Assembly: GCA_026706165.1 (NCBI GenBank)
Contig: JAPOZF010000075.1
Location: forward strand, 1-5,158
DNA: 5,158 nt
Source: Gemmatimonadota bacterium
GTDB taxonomy: Bacteria > Latescibacterota > UBA2968 > UBA8231
Direction of reading: 5' to 3'
Below are positions 1 through 5,158 of this stretch, piece by piece (the stretch's first letter is position 1; each line of letters starts with the position of its first letter). The position numbers were made by a program, and so were the translations under genes. Under the pieces are notes generated by a model that was not told the origin of the DNA, did no database searches, and was given only the letters and a program-made list of their open reading frames with translations.

Positions 1-13
1 TGACCGTCAAGAT

Positions 14-20
14 GGGAGAG
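14..20 (+). promoter_or_regulatory. Ribosome binding site of the dehydrogenase gene
   Basis: The purine run GGGAGAG lies 5 nt before a TTG codon at position 26 and supports that codon as the start. An ATG at 12-14 is in a different frame and so cannot start this gene. The dehydrogenase frame is open upstream to the window edge, so a longer start cannot be fully excluded, but the protein beginning at TTG matches the usual family N-terminus. Confidence 0.6.
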
Positions 21-25
21 CATCA

Positions 26-988
26 TTGCGCGCCGCACAACTGGTGCAGCCACGCACCTGGAAGCTGATCGAGGTCGACAGGCCCGAGGCATCGAACGGC
101 AACATGCTGGTCCGCCTCGAGCGGGTCGCCATCTGCGGAACCGACCGGCCCTCGTTCTGGGGCGGGTACCCCGCCTACCCGCTGCAGCCGGGCGACACCG
201 GTCACGAGGGCATGGGGGTCGTCGAGGCCTGCCCCTCCGGGCGCTACGCGGAAGGGGAACGGGTGCTGCTGTCCCATTTCGACCGCGGCCTGTTCCAGGA
301 GTACGTGCTCGCCCGCGATGAAGGGGTGGTGCGGCTGCCGGCCGACGGCAAGCCCGAAGTGGTCCTGATGAGCCAGCTGCTCGGCACCGTCATCCACTGC
401 TTCTACAAGCTCGGCAACCTCATCAACAAGGACGTCGTCGTCATCGGCCAGGGCCCGGTGGGGCAGCTGTTCAACGCCTGCCTGCGCAACCTCGGGGCCC
501 GCCGCATCGTCGCCGTCGACCCCAACCGCCACCGGCTGCGGGTGGCAGAGAGGATGGGGGCGACCCACGCGATCGACCCATCGGCCGAGGACGTGCGCGC
601 CGCCGTCACCGAGCTGACCGGCGGGGAGATGGCGGACTGCGCCGTCGAAGCCGTGGGGGCCGCCGAAACCCTCAACCTCGCCGCCGGCCTGCTGAAGCGC
701 GGGGGCACCCTGGTCAGCTTCGGGGTCCCGGACAAGGACAACCAGGAGGGGATCATACCGCTCGAGTTCTGCAGCTGGTTCGTCAACGAGACCCGCCTCA
801 TCGCCTCGGTCGGACCCAACCCGCAGATGGACTACACCGTCGCCCTCCAGTGGATCACCGAGGGGCGCCTCGACGTCACCCCGATCCTGACCCACGTGCT
901 CCCGTTCGAGCAGATCCAGCAGGGGTTCGAGACCGCCTTCCTCCGCCCCGAGGAAGAAGAGGCGGTCAAGGTGGTCCTGAAGTTCTGA
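26..988 (+). CDS. Medium-chain zinc-type alcohol/polyol dehydrogenase-like protein, short form
   Basis: This 320-residue protein has the medium-chain dehydrogenase/reductase architecture: an N-terminal GroES-like catalytic domain (about 1-120), then a Rossmann NAD(P)-binding domain (about 135-265) and a C-terminal return to the catalytic domain. C37 (in ICGTD) and H60-E61 (in TGHE) match the usual catalytic-zinc positions. GQGPVG at 141-146 is the dinucleotide-binding loop, and D165 at the end of the next strand (IVAVD) suggests NAD(H) rather than NADP(H). The four-cysteine structural-zinc lobe, expected around residues 85-115, is absent; this explains the length of 320 against 340-380 for classical members. 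The position usually occupied by the third zinc-ligand acid, before the PLA-like motif, appears to be Q117 (QLLGTVIHC). Family knowledge supports a cytoplasmic NAD-linked oxidation of an alcohol, but the substrate cannot be read from the sequence. The start is TTG with a good ribosome binding site. The next gene follows after 11 bp, so the two are probably cotranscribed. Confidence 0.9.
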   Translation: MRAAQLVQPRTWKLIEVDRPEASNGNMLVRLERVAICGTDRPSFWGGYPAYPLQPGDTGHEGMGVVEACPSGRYAEGERVLLSHFDRGLFQEYVLARDEGVVRLPADGKPEVVLMSQLLGTVIHCFYKLGNLINKDVVVIGQGPVGQLFNACLRNLGARRIVAVDPNRHRLRVAERMGATHAIDPSAEDVRAAVTELTGGEMADCAVEAVGAAETLNLAAGLLKRGGTLVSFGVPDKDNQEGIIPLEFCSWFVNETRLIASVGPNPQMDYTVALQWITEGRLDVTPILTHVLPFEQIQQGFETAFLRPEEEEAVKVVLKF

Positions 989-999
989 CCGCAAGCCCA

Positions 1000-1581
1000 A
1001 TGAGCGGCGCATCCCCGGAGCGCCCGGACATCGGCCGGGGCGACCTCCTGTTCAGCGGCGAGCACTGGATCAACTACCTGCGGCTCCCCGGTGGCGGCCG
1101 GGACAGCGCCATGGTCAGCATCTACCGCGGCCGCTTCAGTCCCGCCGGCCCCGGCATCGCCGCCTACGTCCGCATCGAGGGGGAAGCCGGCTTCGCGGCG
1201 GCCTGCACCGACTCCCCCGCTTTCGAGCGCTTCATCCGCGAGACCATGTACCGAAACGAAGGCCCCTTCGCCGGCCTGCCGGTGATCGCGGCCGAGTTCC
1301 GCCAGGAAGGGGACGTGCGCGACCGCCCGGCCTGGAGGATCGCCGCCGGGGACCGGGAGATCCGCGCCGTCTGGAGCGGGCTGGCCGCCCCTTACGTCGG
1401 TCCGCCGACCCTGCACCCCCGGATCGTCTTCACCATACTCGTTTTCGCTTCCGGAGGCAGCGTCGAGCTCGACGGCAGGCCGGTCCCCGGCGCGCCGTAC
1501 CTTCGCGACAGCTGGACGGAGAACCTCGGCCGGCCGCACTCCTCGGTCTGCTTCGCCCTCGCCGAGACGATGATCGCCTGA
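1000..1581 (+). CDS. Hypothetical protein, 193 residues, downstream partner of the dehydrogenase
   Basis: I do not recognise a family. The chosen ATG lies 11 bp after the dehydrogenase stop. The same frame is open further upstream, but only inside the dehydrogenase gene and with Arg/Pro-rich shadow-like sequence. No strong Shine-Dalgarno is visible before the ATG, so translation may depend on re-initiation after the upstream gene. The protein has no signal peptide, no membrane segment and no cysteine metal-binding cluster (cysteines only at 69 and 184). It alternates short hydrophobic, strand-like stretches (MVSIYRGRF, AAYVRIEG, RIVFTILVFASGGSVELDG) with polar turns, suggesting a soluble, mostly beta fold. 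The segment around 70-90 (SPAFERFIRETMYR) looks helical. A cupin-like or other beta-sandwich fold is conceivable, but no diagnostic motif is present. Gene order suggests a role linked to the dehydrogenase, for example substrate binding or a companion enzyme. That is inference only. Confidence 0.75.
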   Translation: MSGASPERPDIGRGDLLFSGEHWINYLRLPGGGRDSAMVSIYRGRFSPAGPGIAAYVRIEGEAGFAAACTDSPAFERFIRETMYRNEGPFAGLPVIAAEFRQEGDVRDRPAWRIAAGDREIRAVWSGLAAPYVGPPTLHPRIVFTILVFASGGSVELDGRPVPGAPYLRDSWTENLGRPHSSVCFALAETMIA

Positions 1582-1594
1582 CGCTCGAACGCCT

Positions 1595-1625
1595 GCTCCT
1601 GCCCCGGGGCGGGGGATTCAGGAGC
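1595..1625. terminator. Candidate bidirectional terminator hairpin between convergent genes
   Basis: GCTCCTG (1595-1601) is perfectly complementary to CAGGAGC (1619-1625). Inside it, CCCC (1602-1605) can pair with GGGG within 1611-1615. This gives an 11-bp GC-rich stem with a small loop and a 3-4 nt bulge. It starts 14 bp after the stop of the 193-residue gene and lies in the convergent spacer, so it could end transcripts from both sides. No T-tract follows on either strand, so classic intrinsic termination is not certain. Confidence 0.45.
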
Positions 1626-1661
1626 TGGCAACCTCGTGCGGGGGGTAATGATATATGTCGG

Positions 1662-1677
1662 GCCCGCTGCCGCGGGC
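1662..1677. repeat. Inverted repeat (hairpin) downstream of the polymerase gene
   Basis: GCCCGC (1662-1667) and GCGGGC (1672-1677) form a 6-bp stem with a 4-nt loop. On the - strand this hairpin lies about 50 nt past the polymerase stop and is followed within a few bases by an A/T-rich patch at about 1645-1656, a rare AT-rich spot in this window. It could help end the polymerase transcript or protect its 3' end. There is no run of T after the stem, so a terminator call is tentative. Confidence 0.35.
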
Positions 1678-1693
1678 ATCCGGTTGCCGGGCC

Positions 1694-1705
1694 GCCGCCG
1701 GCGGC
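1694..1705. repeat. Perfect 12-bp GC palindrome just after polB
   Basis: GCCGCCGGCGGC is its own reverse complement and lies 20-31 bp past the polymerase stop on the - strand. A second small palindrome, CGGCATGCCG, partly overlaps it at about 1702-1711, and CCGG-TTG-CCGG lies at about 1680-1690. Together they make the spacer unusually able to fold. In DNA this rich in G and C, short palindromes also arise by chance. Confidence 0.3.
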
Positions 1706-1724
1706 ATGCCGGAAACAGGTTCCG

Positions 1725-4115
1725 CTACCTCAGCGACCGGAACAGGTCCCGCGTTCCGGTGACCGCCGCCTCGACGTCGAGGTCGCACACCTGTCCGATG
1801 GTGCGCGCGATCGGGGCGATCTGCTTCTCGACGTAATGCTCGTAGTCCAGCGGCGCCCCGACGAGCCCGAGCGGCTGCGGCCCGTCCCGGGTTATCACGT
1901 ACTGAATGAGCCCGGAAGGGTTCGGCAGCATGCGGGCCGCGGTCACGTGCGGCGGGCTCGTGCTCGTGTAGCCCTCGACCGGCTTGCGCAGGGCCTTGCG
2001 GTAGACCAGCTCGCCGTCCCGCTCCCCGGCCCGCACCGAGCGGATCCACTCGCCGACCTCCGCCTCGATCCCGGCGCCGGGGGCGTCGCGAAACAGCATT
2101 CCCAGCAGCTCGCGCTGCAAGTTGCGCGCCAGGTCGGTCCAGTCGCGGCGCACCGCTTCCATGCCGACGATCTCGACCTCTCGGGCGCCGGCCTCCCCGG
2201 CCCGCAGGCCGGCGTACCCCTTGGCGCGACCGCGGTCGCCGCCGTCGCGGACCGGCGGCAGAAAGAAGCGCAGGTAGAGCTTCTCGAACTCGAGGTCGAG
2301 GACCGACCGCACCCCGTGCTCCGCCTCGATATGCTCGGCGAGGCGGCCGTTGATCCAGGCGCACAGCTCGCGGCCCCGCCCGATCCCTTCGGCAGGGTCG
2401 ATGTCGTCGGGAAGGCCGGCGTCGACGAAGACGGAGTCGGTGTCGCCGTAGAGGACGCGGCAGCCGTTCTCCTGCAGCAGGTCCCGGGTCCAGCGCAGGA
2501 AGTAATGCCCGAACCCGGTGATCGCCCCGGCGAGCTGCTCCTCGGCGAAGCGGCAGGACTCGGTCGCCAGCACTCCGTAGAAGGAGTTCATCACGATCTT
2601 GTAGGCGTACGACGCCAGCTCGTCGCCGGCCGCCTTGACGCGGTCGCGGCTTTCGAAGAAGCGCTCCAGCAGCCGCGGCAGAATCCCGGGCTCGCGCGCG
2701 AAGCGGGCCCCGTTGGGGGCGACGATGACGTCGCCGGCATCGCCGCCGCGGATGCGCGCCTCGACGTGGGCGAGCGGATCGATGTTGAAGGTGCGCATGA
2801 TCGTCGGGTACAGGCTCTTGAAATCGAAGACGTAGACGTTGCGGTAGAGTCCGGCCGCCGCCGGCATCACCAGGCCCCCCGGCGCCCCTCCGAGACCGGC
2901 GCGGTCGACGCCGTTGGTCGGGGCGACCTTGCCGCGTTTGTGCAGCTCGCTGATGTAGAGGAACTCGAAGGCCCCCACCGAGCCCCAGGCCCGCTCCAGC
3001 GGCAGCCCGGTGAGGACGCTGCGCCGCAGGGTCAGCTCGATCAGCCCCTCCGCTTCGAGGAGGTCGCGCACGAGCCGCGAGTCCTCGAGGCAGTACTCGC
3101 AGAAAGCGGTCCGGTCCTCGCGGTAGGCCCGCAGGATGACCTCGGGCATGCTCTCGCCGGCGTCGCCGCCGTCCGCGAACCGCTTGCCCCGCCCCAGGAC
3201 CTGCCGCGCCACGGTTTCGAGGCGGTAGTCGTCGAAGCGCTGCAGCGTCCCCCGGATCAGGTGCAGGGCGTCGAGGACCTGGCGGCCGTGGACGACCATG
3301 CGGCTGCCGCCCCAGATCTCCCCCTCCTGGTACCACGAGGAGTCGCTGCTGCGCCCGAGGTTGAACGGGAGCGCCAGGGCGCGGAAGCGCCGCTGCAGCA
3401 CGGTGAGGTCGAAGTCGACGAGGTTCCACCCGGTCAGCACGTCCGGGTCGAGGGCGCGGATGCGGTCCCCAAGCGCCGCCAGCAGGGCGCCCTCCCCGTC
3501 GTGGCAGCTCAGGTAGGCCGGATCCCCCGGGTCCGGGGCCCCGGAGATGTGGACCTCCTCCACGCCGGCGGCCGTTCCGCTGCCGACCAGCGAGGCGGCG
3601 AGGACCTCGGAGGCGTCCGGGGTGGTCTCGATGTCGAGGGCGAGCACGGAGAGCTCCGGCACCCAGTCCCCGGGCCGCAGCTCAGGGTCGACGTACACGC
3701 GGTCGACCCCGGTGCCGGGCCGCCACGGCCCTTCGATCTCAACCGGGCCGGCGATGCCGCGGTCGGCGAGGTAGCGGCGCCCCAGGCCGACGTCGGCCTC
3801 GTAGGTGCGGATCCCGTCCTTATGGAGGCGCCGGGCGACCTGGCGCAGGCCGTTGACCCGCCGGCTGCGCACCCGCACCACCGGCTCGCCGTCCATCGTC
3901 GTCCAGCCGCAGGGCTCGACGGTGTCGTCCCTGCCGGCGCAGACGCGCGCGGTCGCCGCGTCCCCGGCGCGCACGTAGAAGGCGGGGGAATCGCGGTGGT
4001 CGGCCAAGGCGAAGGTCCCGCCCGACTCGAGCCGGCCCACTCCGAAGATGACGGTGTCCGGGCCCTGGGTGCGGTGAAAGACGTGCAGGAGAAAGCCGCG
4101 GTCGGCGGCGCTCAC
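1725..4115 (-). CDS. polB: DNA polymerase II (family B, with 3'-5' exonuclease)
   Basis: This 796-residue protein is close to the 783 of E. coli Pol II, which replicates past DNA damage and helps restart stalled forks. Exonuclease motifs: Exo I LALDIETTPD (D161, E163), Exo II GWNLVDFD (N231, D236), Exo III YCLED (Y341, D345). All acidic residues are present, so proofreading should be active. PGGLVM at 412-417 corresponds to the YxGG-like linker motif. Polymerase motifs: A DFKSLYPTI (D431), B KIVMNSFYG (K506, Y513), C YGDTDS (D558, D560), followed by EKLYLRF (611-617) and KGYAGL (632-637). The C-terminal region PLDYEHYVEKQIAPIA is typical of Pol II. The end reads TGTRDLF plus RSLR, where E. 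coli Pol II ends in a QLGLF clamp-binding motif. The GTG start was chosen because the recognisable protein begins there, it overlaps the upstream stop as GTGA, and a strong purine run precedes it. The same frame is open further upstream, but only as Gly/Arg-rich shadow sequence opposite the reductase reading frame. Confidence 0.97.
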   Translation of the reverse strand: MSAADRGFLLHVFHRTQGPDTVIFGVGRLESGGTFALADHRDSPAFYVRAGDAATARVCAGRDDTVEPCGWTTMDGEPVVRVRSRRVNGLRQVARRLHKDGIRTYEADVGLGRRYLADRGIAGPVEIEGPWRPGTGVDRVYVDPELRPGDWVPELSVLALDIETTPDASEVLAASLVGSGTAAGVEEVHISGAPDPGDPAYLSCHDGEGALLAALGDRIRALDPDVLTGWNLVDFDLTVLQRRFRALALPFNLGRSSDSSWYQEGEIWGGSRMVVHGRQVLDALHLIRGTLQRFDDYRLETVARQVLGRGKRFADGGDAGESMPEVILRAYREDRTAFCEYCLEDSRLVRDLLEAEGLIELTLRRSVLTGLPLERAWGSVGAFEFLYISELHKRGKVAPTNGVDRAGLGGAPGGLVMPAAAGLYRNVYVFDFKSLYPTIMRTFNIDPLAHVEARIRGGDAGDVIVAPNGARFAREPGILPRLLERFFESRDRVKAAGDELASYAYKIVMNSFYGVLATESCRFAEEQLAGAITGFGHYFLRWTRDLLQENGCRVLYGDTDSVFVDAGLPDDIDPAEGIGRGRELCAWINGRLAEHIEAEHGVRSVLDLEFEKLYLRFFLPPVRDGGDRGRAKGYAGLRAGEAGAREVEIVGMEAVRRDWTDLARNLQRELLGMLFRDAPGAGIEAEVGEWIRSVRAGERDGELVYRKALRKPVEGYTSTSPPHVTAARMLPNPSGLIQYVITRDGPQPLGLVGAPLDYEHYVEKQIAPIARTIGQVCDLDVEAAVTGTRDLFRSLR

Positions 4116-4942
4116 CCCTTCTCCCTCTTCGGGGGGGCGGCCGACACTCCTTCGAGACCGCCGCTGACGCGCAGGACCTCCCCCGTCATCCAGCCGGCGT
4201 CGGGACTGCAGAGGTAGGCCACCGCCTGGGCGATGTCCTCCGGCTCCCCCCACCTTCCCAGCGGGATCGCCTGGCGCACCTTCTCGATCATCTCCTCCTC
4301 GGAGATCCCCAGGCTGCCGCTGCGCATCGCCATGTTGCGCTGGTTGAAGGCGGTGTACACCGGGCCCGGGGCGACCGCGTTGACGCGCACCCCGTAGGCG
4401 GCCAGCTCGACCGCCAGGGTCCGGGTGAGGCTGATCACCCCGGCCTTGGCGACGTTGTAGGCGCTGACGAGGGCGGCCGGGTTCTGGCCGTTGATCGAGG
4501 CGAAGTTGACGATGCTCCCCGACTCCTGCTCCTCCATGATGCGTGCCGCGGCGCGGCAGCAGTGGAAGGTGCCGTTCAGGGTGACCCGGAGGACGCGGTC
4601 CCACTCTTCGTCGCCGAGCTCGCTGACCGGGCAGACCTCCTGCCCGACGCCGGCGCTGTTGGCGAGGATGTCGACGCTGCCGTGCCGCGAGCGCACTTCG
4701 GAGAAGAAAGCGTCGACCGCGGCGCTGTCGGCGACGTCGAGGCCGGCGCCGCTGGCGGCGAGGCCGGAGGAGCGCAGCCGCTCAGCTTCGGTTTCCGTCT
4801 TGTCGAGCTGCAGGTCGGCGAGGATCGCGTGGGCACCGTCGCTGGCGAGGCGCTGGCTCGTTGCCAGCCCCAGGCCCTGGGCGGCGCCCGTGACGACGGC
4901 GACCTGGCCCCGGAGCGGGGACTGCGAGGTTGGTTGGCTCAT
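4112..4942 (-). CDS. Short-chain dehydrogenase/reductase (classical SDR, FabG-like)
   Basis: This complete classical SDR has 276 residues. The cofactor loop TGAAQGLG is at 18-25. D43 ends the second strand (ILAD), which in this family favours NAD(H). NSAG at 95-98 replaces the common NNAG. The catalytic tetrad is N123 (TLNGTF), S149 (FASING), Y162 and K166 (YNVAK), all present. P192-G193 (VAPGPVYT) marks the start of the substrate region, and about 195-225 is the variable substrate loop. The fold ends at WMTGEVLRVSGG, where most FabG-like members have VDGG, and is followed by a 14-residue tail ending in KREKG. The likely role is NAD-linked oxidation or reduction of an alcohol/ketone in the cytoplasm; the substrate cannot be named. 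FabG itself is less likely because of D43 and the lack of fatty-acid synthesis neighbours. The gene is first in an operon with polB, and its stop overlaps the polB start. The ATG has a modest Shine-Dalgarno 6 nt upstream. Confidence 0.95.
   Translation of the reverse strand: MSQPTSQSPLRGQVAVVTGAAQGLGLATSQRLASDGAHAILADLQLDKTETEAERLRSSGLAASGAGLDVADSAAVDAFFSEVRSRHGSVDILANSAGVGQEVCPVSELGDEEWDRVLRVTLNGTFHCCRAAARIMEEQESGSIVNFASINGQNPAALVSAYNVAKAGVISLTRTLAVELAAYGVRVNAVAPGPVYTAFNQRNMAMRSGSLGISEEEMIEKVRQAIPLGRWGEPEDIAQAVAYLCSPDAGWMTGEVLRVSGGLEGVSAAPPKREKG
4116..4130 (-). promoter_or_regulatory. Ribosome binding site of polB inside the upstream gene
   Basis: Read on the - strand, the bases just before the polB GTG form an uninterrupted purine run, GAAGAGGGAGAAGGG. 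It encodes the last residues of the reductase (KREKG) and contains GGGAG and AGAAGG-like matches to the anti-Shine-Dalgarno sequence. Together with the GTGA stop/start overlap it suggests translational coupling of polB to the reductase and fixes the polB start. Confidence 0.65.
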
Positions 4943-4948
4943 GTTGAT

Positions 4949-4954
4949 CTGCCT
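4949..4954 (-). promoter_or_regulatory. Weak ribosome binding site of the reductase gene
   Basis: AGGCAG on the - strand ends 6 nt before the ATG at 4942. It is only a partial match to AGGAGG. Another ATG at 4958-4956 is out of frame with the reductase, so the 4942 start is preferred, and the protein from there begins about 17 residues before the cofactor loop, as usual for the family. Confidence 0.45.
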
Positions 4955-5120
4955 GCATGGAGGTGAACGAGGAAGCCGGGGGTCCCGGCGCGGAAGGTCG
5001 GGCAGGGCGGATCAGGGAGCGGCCCCCGAAACCAGGACGCTCCGCAGGTTCCGCAGCTGAGGGTGAACCCAGGCCCTGCCCCCTCGAGAGCGCCCGGGAA
5101 AGTCGCTTTGCGGACTGGCC

Positions 5121-5151
5121 GGGGCAACCGCCGTCGAGGGCGGAAAGCCCC
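5121..5151. repeat. Nested stem-loop at the right edge
   Basis: Outer stem GGGGC (5121-5125) pairs with GCCCC (5147-5151). Inner stem CCGCC (5128-5132) pairs with GGCGG (5139-5143). The two are separated by an AA/AAA internal loop and capped by a 6-nt loop, GTCGAG. All ten pairs are G-C. It could be an RNA element in a leader on either strand, part of a terminator of a gene beyond the edge, or a protein-binding site. The strand cannot be decided. Confidence 0.4.
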
Positions 5152-5158
5152 GCACGGG

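Larger units (their letters stand above)
4943..5158. other. Region upstream of the SDR-polB operon; no convincing gene
   Basis: This 216-bp stretch has no supportable coding region. It should contain the promoter of the leftward operon, but I see no clear -35/-10 pair; the DNA is too GC-rich for confident sigma-70 boxes. Visible structure: a short tandem repeat TCCGCAG-GT-TCCGCAG (5041-5056), a CTG-N10-CAG arrangement (5057-5072), a small hairpin AGTC...GACT (5101-5116) and a nested stem-loop (5121-5151). The window ends inside this region, so what lies to the right, and its direction, is unknown. Confidence 0.5.

Noticed and set aside
832..1539. - strand frame opposite the end of the dehydrogenase and the 193-residue gene
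   Set aside because: It is an antisense shadow with low-complexity Gly/Ala/Arg/Val composition, and two well-placed + strand genes explain the region better.
1618..3429. Long - strand open frame (about 603 codons) overlapping polB in another frame
   Set aside because: Its translation is an Arg/Pro/Ala-rich shadow of the polymerase and shows no motif or ribosome binding site.
1836..4217. Long + strand open frame (about 793 codons) antisense to polB
   Set aside because: It lies opposite a polymerase with every catalytic motif intact. Its translation is low-complexity, rich in Val, Asp, Gly, Arg and Ala, with no domain; long antisense frames are expected at this GC content.
4116..4604. N-terminal extension of polB upstream of the GTG
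   Set aside because: The frame is open, but the added residues are Gly/Arg-rich and overlap the well-supported SDR gene. Pol II homology begins at the GTG, which has a good ribosome binding site.
4491..5060. + strand frames opposite the SDR gene
   Set aside because: Their translations are Ser/Arg/Ala-rich shadows; the SDR on the - strand has a complete catalytic tetrad.
5055..5080. Possible tRNA T-arm (GGGTTCACCC on the - strand)
   Set aside because: The flanking bases do not make a 5-bp T stem, and no acceptor, D or anticodon arm is found nearby.
4939..5127. 62-residue - strand frame starting with TTG whose stop overlaps the SDR start as ATGA
   Set aside because: The overlap is suggestive of a leader gene, but the start is a TTG inside the nested stem-loop, and the translation is Pro/Gly-rich with no recognisable family. 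A CGTC pair of cysteines is not enough for a call.

Overview
The window is very GC-rich bacterial DNA, roughly two-thirds G+C or more by eye. It holds four protein genes in two convergent pairs. Coding is dense, starts include TTG and GTG, and several long open frames run antisense to real genes, as expected when third positions are nearly all G or C. A Pol II-type family B DNA polymerase of proteobacterial style suggests a high-GC proteobacterium or a relative such as Desulfuromonadota. This assignment is an inference; no rRNA or other taxonomic marker is present.

Layout: on the + strand, a medium-chain zinc-type dehydrogenase (26-988) is followed 11 bp later by an unrecognised 193-residue protein (1000-1581). 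A 143-bp convergent spacer rich in inverted repeats (1582-1724) follows, with a strong candidate terminator hairpin. On the - strand, a short-chain dehydrogenase/reductase (4942 down to 4112) is followed by a full-length DNA polymerase II (4115 down to 1725). The polymerase GTG start overlaps the reductase stop (GTGA), and its Shine-Dalgarno-like purine run lies inside the reductase's last codons. The last 216 bp (4943-5158) are upstream of that operon, with no convincing gene and a nested stem-loop at the extreme right edge.

How the genes might work together: the + strand pair looks like a small oxidoreductase operon of unknown substrate. The - strand pair joins a metabolic-type SDR to a repair/translesion polymerase by apparent translational coupling. 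This is the most unusual feature of the window, although it may be only operon packing. All four genes look intact. I see no mobile element, CRISPR array, tRNA or rRNA, and no clear new defence or biosynthetic system.
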